Below the pieces are notes generated by a model. It saw nothing but the letters and a program-made list of their open reading frames with translations. It made no database searches and was not told where the DNA came from. The position numbers were made by a program, and so were the translations under genes. Below are positions 8,701 to 19,900 of a DNA stretch of 64,000 nucleotides, piece by piece. The stretch comes from Pelodera strongyloides (lineage: Eukaryota; Nematoda; Chromadorea; Rhabditida; Rhabditidae). The stretch's first letter is position 1, and the number at the start of each line of letters is the position of its first letter. The stretch is from positions 1 through 64,000 of the forward strand of contig JAANDG010000341.1 in assembly GCA_036852015.1 (NCBI GenBank). The letters are read 5' to 3'.

Positions 8701-11700
8701 CATCCACAAATACGGGTGCAGTTGGGTGACGATGTGAGTTTTATTTTTATTTTTATTACCAGACGCGGCTACGCCGCCTGCGGCGTCTTTTCATACTTAT
8801 AAAACGCCTGTAACGTATATGAAAATCTTCACAAATGAAGACACACAAATCGTTCTTTTACATGAGAATCTTCTAACTTGAGCTGCGGCACTCTTTTATA
8901 TCCGAAGCGGAACAATTTATTCTAATTGAACTTTCGTAAAGTGAGTGCTAGCGCATACTACTTTCCAAACACACGTAGACACATCATACATCCATACACA
9001 CGTACTTTGCGCAATATCGTAGAACGATACTTCATACTTTTCGTTTTCAAATATTTATTAAGAATTAGTTTGTCGGATTTCGGATGTTCTTGTCTTGACT
9101 TATGTACTTCATCTAGGATGAAGACGAGCGTTTGAAGACGGAGCCCTATGTCATCTCGTCCGTTCCTCTTGATCCTTTTGGATCCATGCCTGGATCGGGA
9201 TGTGCTTCACCTTCGGTCACGGACACAAGTAGAAGGAGCTCGGCGACACCAAGCAGGTTGGTAGTACGGTAGTACGGACTACGGTAGTTGGACTACGGCA
9301 GTACGGTAGTTTGGTAGCAAGTTGGTAGTACGGACTAGTAGTAAGTAACTCGTAACCTGACTTTGAGAATACCTAGCTAGTAGTCGGAGTAAAGTTTCGT
9401 ACTGCAATGTGTGAATGTTCGTGCTGAAGTTCCATGATAAATTGCGTTGGAATGTGGAGTATGTGGGGAGGCAAGATTTGTACTTATTTAATGTCTTCTG
9501 GTTGTTTTCTTTAAAAAAATCAAATGTTTGAACCTACCTAGTAAATTATGTATATCTATATTTCAGGGACAGTAGTAGAGCTGATGATGTGTCCATTCCA
9601 TCGGAAGTGGATCCTTTGAGAGGCGGAGAAGATGTCGACCCACTGAGTGCGATAGCCATGCGAGAGGAACAACAGGCAAGTATGCGGTGTTGTTGGGCAA
9701 GGGTGCAGTGTTGTTGGGCATGGGTGCGGTGTCGTATAGGCACACGGGTGCGGTGTTGTGTAGTGGTTCACCAAGTTATGATTGAATTCCAAAGTTGTGT
9801 CGTGTTTCCATTTGTCTCGTCAGTGTGTTGTCGTACCACAGCGTTTTGCGATCTTACATTGTTATAGTTGTATATCGCAAAATGGTGTTTGTTGGGCGAT
9901 TATTTGCTATTATTTGGACATACTGACCATTTTGGACATTTGGAAAATATTGTGTGAATTCTTAATATCATCCGCTTTTAGAGAGGTAACTTGCCCGACA
10001 ACCGTATGTCTCCAAGCAGGGCGAAATTCCTGGAAGAACACAAAGATTCGCAAACACTCTTTTCTGAGGGAGAGCAGACGCCCAAGCAAGAAAAGGTGGG
10101 TTACTGTAGGGAAAGACGTTAAATCATTTCGTATGTGATCTTCATTATTCTGTACCTGTGATGTTGGTTGTCAACTGTCGGTTTTTGATGTTCTGGATAT
10201 TGGAAAGACGAAATTATTGATTTAAAATTTAGGAAAAGAAGACGGGCGGCAGCTGGTTCCGTGGATTGTCAAACAGTCCGATTATCAAAATGATACGCAG
10301 TTCGACCATGGGTTCGTTTTTTTAATTGGATCGATTAATCATTGCTCAGACAACGTTGATGACGACTATGTAGGTCTCCAGTTTTGCTGAAAACCAAAAA
10401 AAAATTGGTTATAACTCAAATTTTGTTAGCGCTTCGAACTTGTAAAGCATTAACGACCCATGCTCAGCGTATTTGTAGTAAACTTTTATGAGTAAGTAGA
10501 AACATCTTATTATATAAAGGAGAGGAGTTTGTTTATCGTTTTGTTTGTCGTTTTGTGTGTACGGGACGAAACCTTTTCATAAATATATGATCACAGTTGA
10601 ATACAAAAACCTTTGCCTCGGGTGGGATTCGAACCCACAGCAGCACACGAACTATCGATCCATAGTCCAACCTGTTGAGCTATGCTAGCGTTCCATTTGC
10701 AATTGAAGTCAGAGAGTATGGACAGAAAGTCGAGGCCGATTCTGATGGTCTTCGAAACGGCTGGTGTTTAGATAATCAATCGTTCCTTTCAGAGAGTATG
10801 GACAGAAAGTCGAGTTCTGATGGTGGTTCGGACGGTGCCATTCCGGTTTCTCCCAGTCTGCATTCCCTTGTTTCACAGGTGAAGAAAGGATACGATGAAG
10901 TGCTCAAGGATTCTGGTGAGTGCATGATTTATTGATAATTGAGAATTGAGGAAATGTAAATTTTGTGTTGCGATGGTTTCATTTCATGCGGCTTTGTGGC
11001 AGTCGGTTACCCGTTACCCGTTTGCAACCTCGTTGCTTTTTTCGTTCTAATTTGACTGTGAATAAGAGAGGCACGGCGAGTTATGAAATCGGCTTGTCGG
11101 CTATGAGAGATTTATGATCAATAATCGCGCTTTTGCCTTGAATTATTTGAGGAAAGTGTAATAACGAATGTGTTCTTTTTAAGGTCATTTTACTTATAAA
11201 CACGTAATTTCTACAGGTGTCTCAAAGTTACGACTGGGTGTATCGTCCTTGGTACATGAAGTGAAACAGTTCAACCGATCTTATGGACCAATGGGTAGCG
11301 GGCAGTTGTTTGGGGATGATTCGGTAAGAGATGTTTATTATTGTATTTTTGTGACTACGGTAGTTGTGTTGTTGCATCCTTTGGCTTTACTGTTGCCGCT
11401 AGCTATTGGCCAAACTTTGCGGAGACTGCTAAACTACGAGTATTATTTCGTATAATATTCCACAGAGCATTTGACTGATCCCGACATCGTGTGTGTTCTA
11501 TTGTATTGACTATTTGTTTAGTGAATTTTGTTATTTGTCTCGTTTTTAGGACGACCTTCCACCGGTGGAAATCGATGAAAATGACCCCGCTTACCAATTG
11601 GAATCTGGAACTACTGGAACGTTATTAACGGAGCAGTTTTGGAGTAAGGGACTGTTTGAGGAGGAAGAAGAACAGGTAGGTGTTTTCTTTCTTTTATTGA

Positions 11701-14700
11701 ATCGTGTTCTTAGACTATTTTGGTTCTAGCTGTGTTGGTAGAAATATAGTACATTTCCTCGGGTTATATTGCATAATGTCCTATAATCGGTTCGCCTGTG
11801 TGAGCGAGCGCTTTCACATCACATTTAGCGGTGGTTGGATCTATCTCAGAGCCTTACAAAAAAATTGAAAATTGAAATACTCAATGTTTCTAACTGGATG
11901 TTTATACTGCTCGATAGAATTGAGTGTAATAAGTAGTAACGTTATAGATTTCCTTCAAATACTTGTTAGCTTCAATCCTTTGTCTATTTGAGGAGTCTTC
12001 ATCAGGTAGAATTCTCGAAGTGAATCTTTGCACGTCCACGCAATGTCCATATTGTAAAACAATCATTTATGATGAGGAGATCATGTCTGGGTGGAAGGTG
12101 AAGAATTGTCTTTTTTTATATAACTAATTATTGCTAGAACAATTACCCACAAGAGGGCCACCTATGTGTGCTACCAAAGAATCAGCGGGATTCTTTTTTC
12201 GTACCAACTGTGTTCATTGTAAATTGTATTTGAGATTTGAGCAAAGTAAAACGCAGCACTTCCATGCAGCAACGTTTCCCACCACGCTATTACGAATGTA
12301 TTGAAGGTTTGAAGCACACCACGCTATTACGAAAGCCGTGCAACGACAGTGGTAAAAATAAGTGAGCCTTTGTCCTACTCTTTTAATTGTATACGTTGTG
12401 CAGGTTGAGGATCAAAACCTGAACACCGAGTGTCCCTTCTGCCATCCTGGACCACAGGACACTTCTGGAAAAGGTTGGTGTAGTCGTGTAGTTTGTAGCT
12501 TATAGTTTAGTAGCGGCTTACGATATTTGTCTCCTGGTACCGAACATTTCTGCTCTTTTATGGTTTCCAGGAAATGTGTGTTCTTGTCGTCATTGTCCTG
12601 TAATATGTCTATGTGTTTATCATTTAATCTCATATATGAAACTATTTCTTTGTATCTTTTTTTGCGTGCATATCTGAAAGTCCCCTCGTTAAAGGTCGTT
12701 TTGCCCCTCGGCTCAGTATCCAATTCAAGTGGAAAAACGACTTTCGTACGAGTTGGTACTCGCCGAGTGAGAGCACGACGAGACACTGTGCGGATGAGGA
12801 GGAGACAGAGACAGGGAAAGAGGATGATGGGCCAATGGTGTGTGCTATTTTGACGATCAGGACATTTAGATTGAGCCACAAACTATAGCTTGTATAATTG
12901 TAAAGTATATGATAGCCTCGTGAAACATCCCATTGTCAAGCAAAGGAATAGAATTAATGAAAACCAGAAATTTTAACTTATGGTAACATATGCTGATCTC
13001 TTTTTACCTTTTGTTGTATAATTCCAGTGGTGTGTATTTTATTTGCGCATGACTCTCATCGACTGCGCCGAGGGTTTCCCGGACTTCGGAGCACTTAGCA
13101 ATTAATAGCTCAAAAACTACTGAACCAAATCTCATTTGTTTCAGCTGCCTTCTGATTTGTCGCTCGCATTCATATCGCCTCTCGTTTTACGGAGGGAATT
13201 GGAGACACTGGTCGCACAGGACATTTTATCACTGAAGGTGAGTATTTATGCTTATTTCACTGAACATAACATAGCGTAGTTCGGCGCCATCGATCTAATT
13301 TTTCAGAGAGAACGTTGTCAGGTACTTTTATTTATTAGGGGCGATCTAATCACATAAATGAACAGTGTGGGTGTGGTATGGGTACTACATTCTCTACCGG
13401 TTTAAAGTTTAAACGCGCGCACAAAAAAAGTATCCGCCACCGGGGCGCTGCGTGCCCCCTCTCGGGTGCATGACGCGCCTGCCGTGCCTACCCCCAAAGG
13501 TGCGCTGTAGTTGCGCCAACTAGAATTGAACACGTGTGGCGCACACCCTGTAGAAGGTGCGCCGCGTTCCTCTTTTTGTGCGCTGCGACGGCGCAGAGAA
13601 CGATGTCCCCCTTTTCGGAGGTAGTTCGGGGTCTTGCAGTTGTTTATGATAGCGTAGTCTTAGTTTTGCATAGGGACGATACTAGAACCTGTGAACATAT
13701 GATTAGAAAGTAGAAATGCTTGCGTGCATCGTCGGTAAAAATTTTCCTCAATTCACGTTCCAGGACCGTTCACTAATGGAATCTCACCCTGTTGTCTTCT
13801 GGAACCTTATCTACTACCTCCGACGTCTCTCATTACCCTCGTATCTTATGTCGTGGATCGGCTACCGTACCCATATCAGATGCGTATACGATCGATTCAA
13901 TCAGCATACTGAAGTGGTGCCGTTGTACTTGAGTAACCCGAAACATGAGGGAAAGGTGGGGTCACCATATGCGTTTATGCATTATTATACGCAGTTTGTG
14001 TACTTACAATTAGGTGATATGATGACCATTTCCAGTGACCAGAAGTTATAGACCTAGAAAAAAATATATAAAAATGCCTCAATATTGTCGAAATATGTAA
14101 TGTACTGGTACTTATGCGCTATATGAATCATATTGTAGAGTAGACGTAAGGAGTTTGTAGAAGATACGATGAAATATATGTTATATCTGAAAGCTGAAAA
14201 GTGAACCTGTTCAGAACCCAGAATTGGAAACGATAACCACCCGTAATGCGGCCGTGTGGAAGACTGTCACGACTGCAGTTGGAGAAAGTAGTATGTTCAA
14301 GGTGCGATTTGAATAATCATTATTTGTTCGATAAATAAGGGTTTGATTTTGAATGTATGAACTCATTTCAATAAGGTGCCCGGCTAACAGGCGAACGGAT
14401 CCGTAAGATGTTAAAGCGAAATACCGGTCGAGCACCAGAGCAACCTAAAATGACATCTTTCGGTTCGCAATCAAAACCTCTTCGGTTCAAGCAAAAATAT
14501 ATGCCGCATCATTTTTTTAAATGCGAAATGGTATTATTTACTAAAGCCATCGTTTTACTATTATATTGCCTTATGAGAGACATATGCTCTGCTAGTTATA
14601 ATGAATATTGTTACAGGCTATCCAGGCTCTAGTGAATGAGAGTCGGAGAGTGAACCCACAAGGACAAGTTTCCATTGGACCGCACTGCCCCATCTTTAGG

Positions 14701-15395
14701 TGAGGTTTACCCGTTTGTTTGTTGATGATTGAACTAAATATGGTTATTGAAACCAGGTATGGATTTGTATGCTTACTAGAATTCAACGGTTCACGTCAGG
14801 AAGTGTTTGCCAATTATGAAACGACACAGTAGGGATTGTCGGGTTTTCGTGGGCTTTTGCATTTTGCGCTCGATTTCGATTTCAAGGCATCAATATGAAT
14901 TCGCTTGGCAGATGTCTAATGGAGACCTTCTGAAACATCGTGATTTGCGTTTTTGTAGGCGCTGCTTATTGTCGCAGCATTTTCTATCAACTGACTGTAA
15001 TGCTTGAGGTTTATATTTTATCGGAATACTGTATTTGTACTTTGTACGTCCTTTTTTTGTTTTACCACGAATGCCACTTTATTCACATACACAAGCTGGG
15101 TCAGCGCGCATGTAAAATCCAGAGGCTTGTTACGGAAGTCTGGTAATCACATACATGAATGAATCGTTAGATTTTACTTTTACAATTCATATTTTCTTTT
15201 TGCAGGGACATTCAATTCGCTTCACTGGACTGTTATGGTCGGGCACTGAATAGATCGAACCTGGATGTTGCGTACCAAACGGAGTACGAAAAACTCCCCC
15301 CGCGGATCCTGGGCCTGCTCCCCACACAAGACTACCCGCCCAGTATTCCCACCCGGGCCTGCAGGCTTATTTTCCTTCCTCTCGATCTGTTTTGA
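5793..15395 (+). CDS. denn-4: DENND4/Crag-type Rab guanine-exchange factor, 3' part
   Basis: About 890 codons in 23 exons: 5793-5905, 6267-6421, 6766-6946, 7258-7319, 7533-7649, 8009-8133, 8263-8359, 8674-8733, 9117-9256, 9567-9675, 9982-10095, 10233-10311, 10793-10915, 11217-11323, 11550-11675, 11993-12097, 12404-12473, 12695-12837, 13145-13237, 13764-13955, 14215-14301, 14617-14699, 15206-15395. Family landmarks are the end of the dDENN domain ([10 protein letters not shown]), the AYSLWF-like YSLWFMQLP, a PPR-like stretch ([15 protein letters not shown], then [13 protein letters not shown]), WFRGLSNSP, a four-cysteine motif (CPYC...YDEEIMSGW...CPFC) and [14 protein letters not shown]4 proteins activate Rab10-type GTPases. 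Oddities: the N-terminal DENN exons are not in the window; there is a 1-nt frameshift at 6368-6370; the 7319/7533 junction is out of phase; intron 9676-9981 is GC-AG; acceptor and exon start are duplicated near 10710 and 10790. Confidence 0.88.
7671..7834. mobile_element. MITE family 1 (AAGCG terminal repeats), copy in DENND4 intron
   Basis: Terminal inverted repeats start AAGCGAAATACCGGCCGG and end with the reverse complement, flanked by TA on both sides. The interior is AT-rich with partial symmetry. It lies in the intron between exons 7533-7649 and 8009-8133. Confidence 0.85.
8757..8900. repeat. Repeat with ACCAGACG...GCGGCGTC end
   Basis: Begins with a hairpin-like ACCAGACGCGGCTACGCCGC. 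Related ends occur near 17617, 40812, 55163 and 58628, so this is a dispersed DNA element. Part of its interior (TTATATAA-AGGAGAGG) is found again at 10505 and, reversed, near 58880. Confidence 0.6.
9676..9981 (+). other. GC-AG intron of the DENND4-like gene
   Basis: The donor is CAG|GCAAGT and the acceptor is CGCTTTTAG. Both flanking exons stay in phase 0 and match the family (EEQQ then [20 protein letters not shown]). The first half of the intron holds three to four short imperfect repeats around GGTGCGGTGTTGT. Confidence 0.75.
10617..10691 (-). pseudogene. tRNA-like sequence (degenerate tRNA or SINE head)
   Basis: On the minus strand an A-box-like TAGCTCAACAGG is followed by a perfect T arm (GTGGG TTCGAAT CCCAC), which holds the B box. 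The anticodon arm has a 5-bp stem ACTAT/ATAGT but only a 6-nt loop. The acceptor ends GCTAGCA and CCGAGGC do not pair. It is therefore unlikely to be a functional tRNA and is more likely a pseudogene or a tRNA-derived SINE in a DENND4 intron. Confidence 0.6.
13390..13625. repeat. GC-rich GTGGCGCAC-type repeat in intron
   Basis: An abrupt GC-rich block in the intron 13238-13763, with words such as GTGCGC, GGCGCAC and GCGCCGC. Similar blocks occur near 30190-30340 and 41240-41400. It looks like a dispersed repeat, not an exon; the neighbouring exons join in phase without it. Confidence 0.5.
14409..14430. mobile_element. MITE family 1 fragment
   Basis: A lone terminal repeat (TTAAAGCGAAATACCGG) in the intron after exon 14215-14301. 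No matching right end is seen nearby. Confidence 0.5.
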
Positions 15396-16987
15396 GGTCT
15401 TTGTGCGATGAAAAGAGGCTGATTCAGTTTTGATAGTGTAAAGTGTGAAGTTTCAAAAAGAATCACTTGTTCCACGCGCAGATTCTATTATAATTTTCAT
15501 CTTTGTTTACCCGGATATTCATTGAAAAATAAGAAAAATAATTATTATTTACTGAATATTGTAGCCAGTCACAAATTTGGAATCCAGAGTTTTTTCCGTT
15601 CATTTGTTTATTTATTGCGTGACCAAAGTCGATGGGAGCGTGTTTTTCTGATACTTTTGTCTCATTTTATTAACTACTGTTATTTAGTGACTAAGAGAGT
15701 TTTCCTTAGCGTACTTTACAAAAAAAATCGGCATTTATTTTCACAATTGCCATACTTGCTGGAGTCATATTCAGTTTTTTGGAATGTTCTTCTCACTGTA
15801 AAACTGTGGTGAATTTTCTCAGATTCTCCTCTTATTAAGCGTAACTTGTATATTGTGTTATATTCTGCTTTAATTGCCCCCTTACTCCATTCGGTGTTGT
15901 GACTGTCTGATTTGAACTCAATTTGAGCTTGGTTTTGAGGTTAGTGTGATATAAATATAATGACAATGACCTGGCCTTAGTTAACTTAAACTTACTGTAA
16001 TTGTATGATAATTAGCGTGTTTAACTACCAATGTGTGGCTTACATGGAGTTAGCACCAGACCAACGGATTTGTATGTATCTTTACAGGATACAGGGTCGC
16101 ATTAAAAAGCATATGTACTTTATTTTTTAATATACCCAGTGTTTCTTTGCGAATCTCGTGTTTATTTACCAGTCAGTAGAAACTCGTTGAGAGTAGCAGT
16201 GATTTTGTGGCACGGTCCCTGTTTTGCAAACCACAATAATATACAAACTCGGTGGGCGCGTGGTCCGCCAGGAGTGCGCCAAATCTACGCGAACAAGAAT
16301 TTCCGTGTGCGGCGGCGGCGGTGTTGAACTAGACTTACTGGCCATGTAGCCACTTTTACTTTTGTGATTTAATTTATCTCTCTTGTATATTGTAGCTTTT
16401 CTTTCTTTTTTTCACTTGGGTACATTATTGGTGATGATATTTTCGTTGAATATACGTAGTTTTTTCTGCATGCATATTAGCCTTAAACGTGCTTTTCTAA
16501 TATGGTTATTTTGTAAGCCTTTACGTTTGTTTTAGTGACAAGGAAATATTTTTTCACAAATACAAGGATCTTTATTAATGCACGAGTGTACACATTTTTT
16601 ATTGCATAAAGTTAATAAATTTTGCTTGATTTGTGATTTTCTGGTTTGTATCTTTTGAAAGAGGTTTGAACTTTGGCGGATATTTGTAAAGGATGGGATT
16701 AGTGCAATTGAGTGTTAGAAGATCAGTTCTAAGTAAACTGAGTTCACATGCGAAACTGCGTGCTTGCCGCGCAGACGGGTGTCCGCAGTCCTCCACGGCA
16801 GGACTGCGGCAAGTTGATGTAGCCAAATGCGCCGCTCCCCTGTGGTAGACTATCATTTGAGCTGCGCAGCCGCGAGTAGGGACTTACTTTTGAGCTGCGC
16901 AGCCGCGAGAAGTTACTTTTGAGCTGCGCAGCCGCGAGAAGTTACTTTTGAGCTGCGCAGCCGCGAGAAGTTACCGTACTAGCAGTC
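15396..16987. other. DENND4-TSEN54 intergenic region
   Basis: No gene is supported. The first part should hold the DENND4 3' UTR. The right end carries the 29-bp tandem repeat at 16856-16974, immediately before the TSEN54 start codon. Confidence 0.6.
16856..16974 (+). repeat. 29-bp tandem repeat, four copies, abutting the TSEN54 ATG
   Basis: The unit is approximately TTTTGAGCTGCGCAGCCGCG plus AGAAGTTAC. The palindrome GCTGCGCAGC is preserved in all four copies; the first copy is slightly longer. The array ends 13 bp before ATG 16988, so it lies in the promoter or 5' leader. Confidence 0.85.
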
Positions 16988-19900
16988 ATGTTAGAATCAG
17001 AGGGAGAGGACTACTACTTCAGGCGGGTTATGAAGCGTACCCGACCATCTCCTCCCGGCAGCGAGCAGTCTTTAGAAGTTGCTATAGAAGAGCGTTGTGG
17101 ACTTGATGTGGAATGTCCACCGACGAAAATGCGATCACCGCTCGAGTCGGATTCGAAGGAGGGTAATGGAGGAAGAGATGCGAATGCACAAGGTACTGTA
17201 ACTTGAATGGTTTTTGTCGTTGATATTTTTCACCGTAACCCGCTTCGGAAATTAGTTGGAAGAAGAAATTGCAGATCATTAGCACAAATTAACACATCAC
17301 AAGTCCAAATAACATGATCACTGAGCTAACGAAAGCGCAGCCGCTACAGCTGGTTAGGTGGCCCCTGGGTGGTCCCCTCTACTAATTATGCAAATGAAAA
17401 GTATTAGTGGTGCAGTTTCTTATTACTGTGCTTTCGTTGCTAAAGTATTTGTGTGTGTAGAACGCATATTCGTCAGTACGAGAACCATTTACCATTTAGC
17501 GTCTTCTCGTGGACGTGCATTTCGTGGTTCATTTCATCCGCAACAGAAATCAACATGACAATTCAGGAGCGGTAATTCTTTTTGTTGTTCATCGCTTTAG
17601 TTGATATACGTATACCAGACGGCTACCGCTGCCTGTGGCGACTTTCCAATACTCTGCAGGCGATACGGATACGCCAAGTTTCAAAGTACACACGAAAACT
17701 GGGGTACCTGTATGTAAAGTCTGCAAAGAATCTTACAAAGTTCCTGTATTGTGATTGAGCTCCGACATTTTTTAAAACCCGAAAGTTGAGCTATTTTGAA
17801 GCATTCTGGCAGCGGCACATCGGTAAGTGCGTGGATGATACATCGCAATGTTTGCTGGGCTATATAAGCTAGGATCAAGCATTTATCCCAAGAATAGTTC
17901 CCAGTCTCCCTATTTTACCTTTTTTAGCATCTACCAAAATCCAACATGGGGATAGAAACAAGTTTTAATTTTTAATATGCCCATTTATAGGACTTTTGAC
18001 TGTATTCCTCTAAATTGTCAGAATTGTTGGACTCTATAGCGTCGGAAACTAAATTCCAGTCGATAAGCGCGTGGATGATACGCCGCAGTGTTTACTATAT
18101 AAGCCAGAAGCAACCATCTTAAACAAACATAGTTTCAAGTCTCGTTCCTTTTATTTTTAAACCTATACCAATATCAAACATGTTTTGAAGCGTAAAACAA
18201 ATTTAATTTAAATTGAATGCAATTGTTGGACTCTATAGCGTCGGAAACAAAATTCCAAATCCTAAAAAAACCATTCTGGCAGCGGCATATCGATAAGTCG
18301 ATACGCGCGTGGATGATACGCCGCAATGTTTACTGGACTATATAAGCTAGGAGCAACCATTTCAACAAACATAGTTTCAAGTCTCGTTCCTTTTATTTTT
18401 AAACCTATACCAATATCAAACATGTGTATAGAACTTAGTTTTAGCATGCCCATTTATATTGTTGACTATATTTCTCCAAATTGTCTGCCAATTGTAGGAC
18501 TCTATAAAGTCGGAAAAAATCCAAGCCCTTAAAAAAACATTATGTCAGCGGCATATGATGCGCGCCGATGATACGCCGCAATGTTTCACTGGGCTATATA
18601 AGCTAGGAGCAACCATTTTACACAAAATAGTTTCCACTTTCGTTGTTTTCCCTTTTTAAATACCAATATCAAACATGTGGATAAAACCTATTTTTAGTAT
18701 GCCCATTAATATTGTTTTGACTATATTCCTCTTAAATTGTCTGCAAATTCTTGAAAACATTCTCACAGACGTTCTCTTGCATTGTATTTAACTAAAGAAT
18801 GTCGTAGAAAGTTCTGTACTTATTGAATCACAAACTACATAGGAAATTAAGAAATTTTTGTGGATATTTTGAACTCTCGTCCGACCGATACCCCACGGAC
18901 TTGTTTGAATTTTTATTCGGGGACTTTGAGCGCCGCCAACTCGCTCGATTGATACACCGCGCGCATTCCGTATATGCAGCCTTTTTAGGACTCTTGTGAT
19001 CGGGGCGCTCGGAATGTGAGGTGGCTCAGTGCATGCGAACATGAACTACTGAACCAATCTTACTTCCTGAGCGTAACGCACATCATCCAAACTATCAATC
19101 ATCCAAGCACACAAACAAGCAAACAAAGCTCCCAATTGTATATAATAATATATGCACTTGCGGAACCTCTTGAACTTCCGAGTATGTTACCCCCCCCCCT
19201 TTTAGCCTATTCTTAATAATATATCTGTATGAGAATGTTACTGTAACGTCGGTGGTATGCATAAAGATTTGCCTTGTCTTTTATTACCTGGCAAGCGCAT
19301 TGTATAATTTATTGTGACATTTTGTCTAATAGATAAGGGCACTTCTCATGTGCCTTGAAGTCTAATTGATTGTTCGAATTTGTCTATTTAGAATTCTGGC
19401 GCTAATTTTCGAGGTCGTGGAGGATTTCGATTTGGCCGTGGTCGCCCTTTCGTCGCTCCGAATCTTGGACCCCCTCAACCGATAATGGAAAGAGTCGCGT
19501 AAGTCTTACGGTTCTTACGGTTTTCTTTTTCACCAAACTTTTTCATAACTTACTTTTGAAAGATGCTTTTGAAGCCTCCATCAATTAAATGCTGTTTTCC
19601 ATAGGAAACATGTAAGCGGGTGATGCTACTGCATTACTAATAATGGTATATTTGGGTTACTGTAAGTCATGTCACAACTTACAGAAAGAATGTCATGCAT
19701 ATCAACTACGATCAGAAGATGAGACAGTGGAAAGTGACGAGAAAGGCGGTGAGTTAGTATTATTGGAGGGTGTTATATGGCCTAGTGTGCTTCTTTAGCC
19801 TGAACAGACTGTTCCACCGTACTGTCCCCATCTAGTTCATTAATATTAGCTATTAGCACGCTATATGGAGTTCGCCAGCGGAATTCTTCCGTTGTCGGTT

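Noticed and set aside
10617..10691. A functional tRNA gene on the minus strand
   Set aside because: The T arm is perfect, but the acceptor ends do not pair and the anticodon loop is 6 nt.
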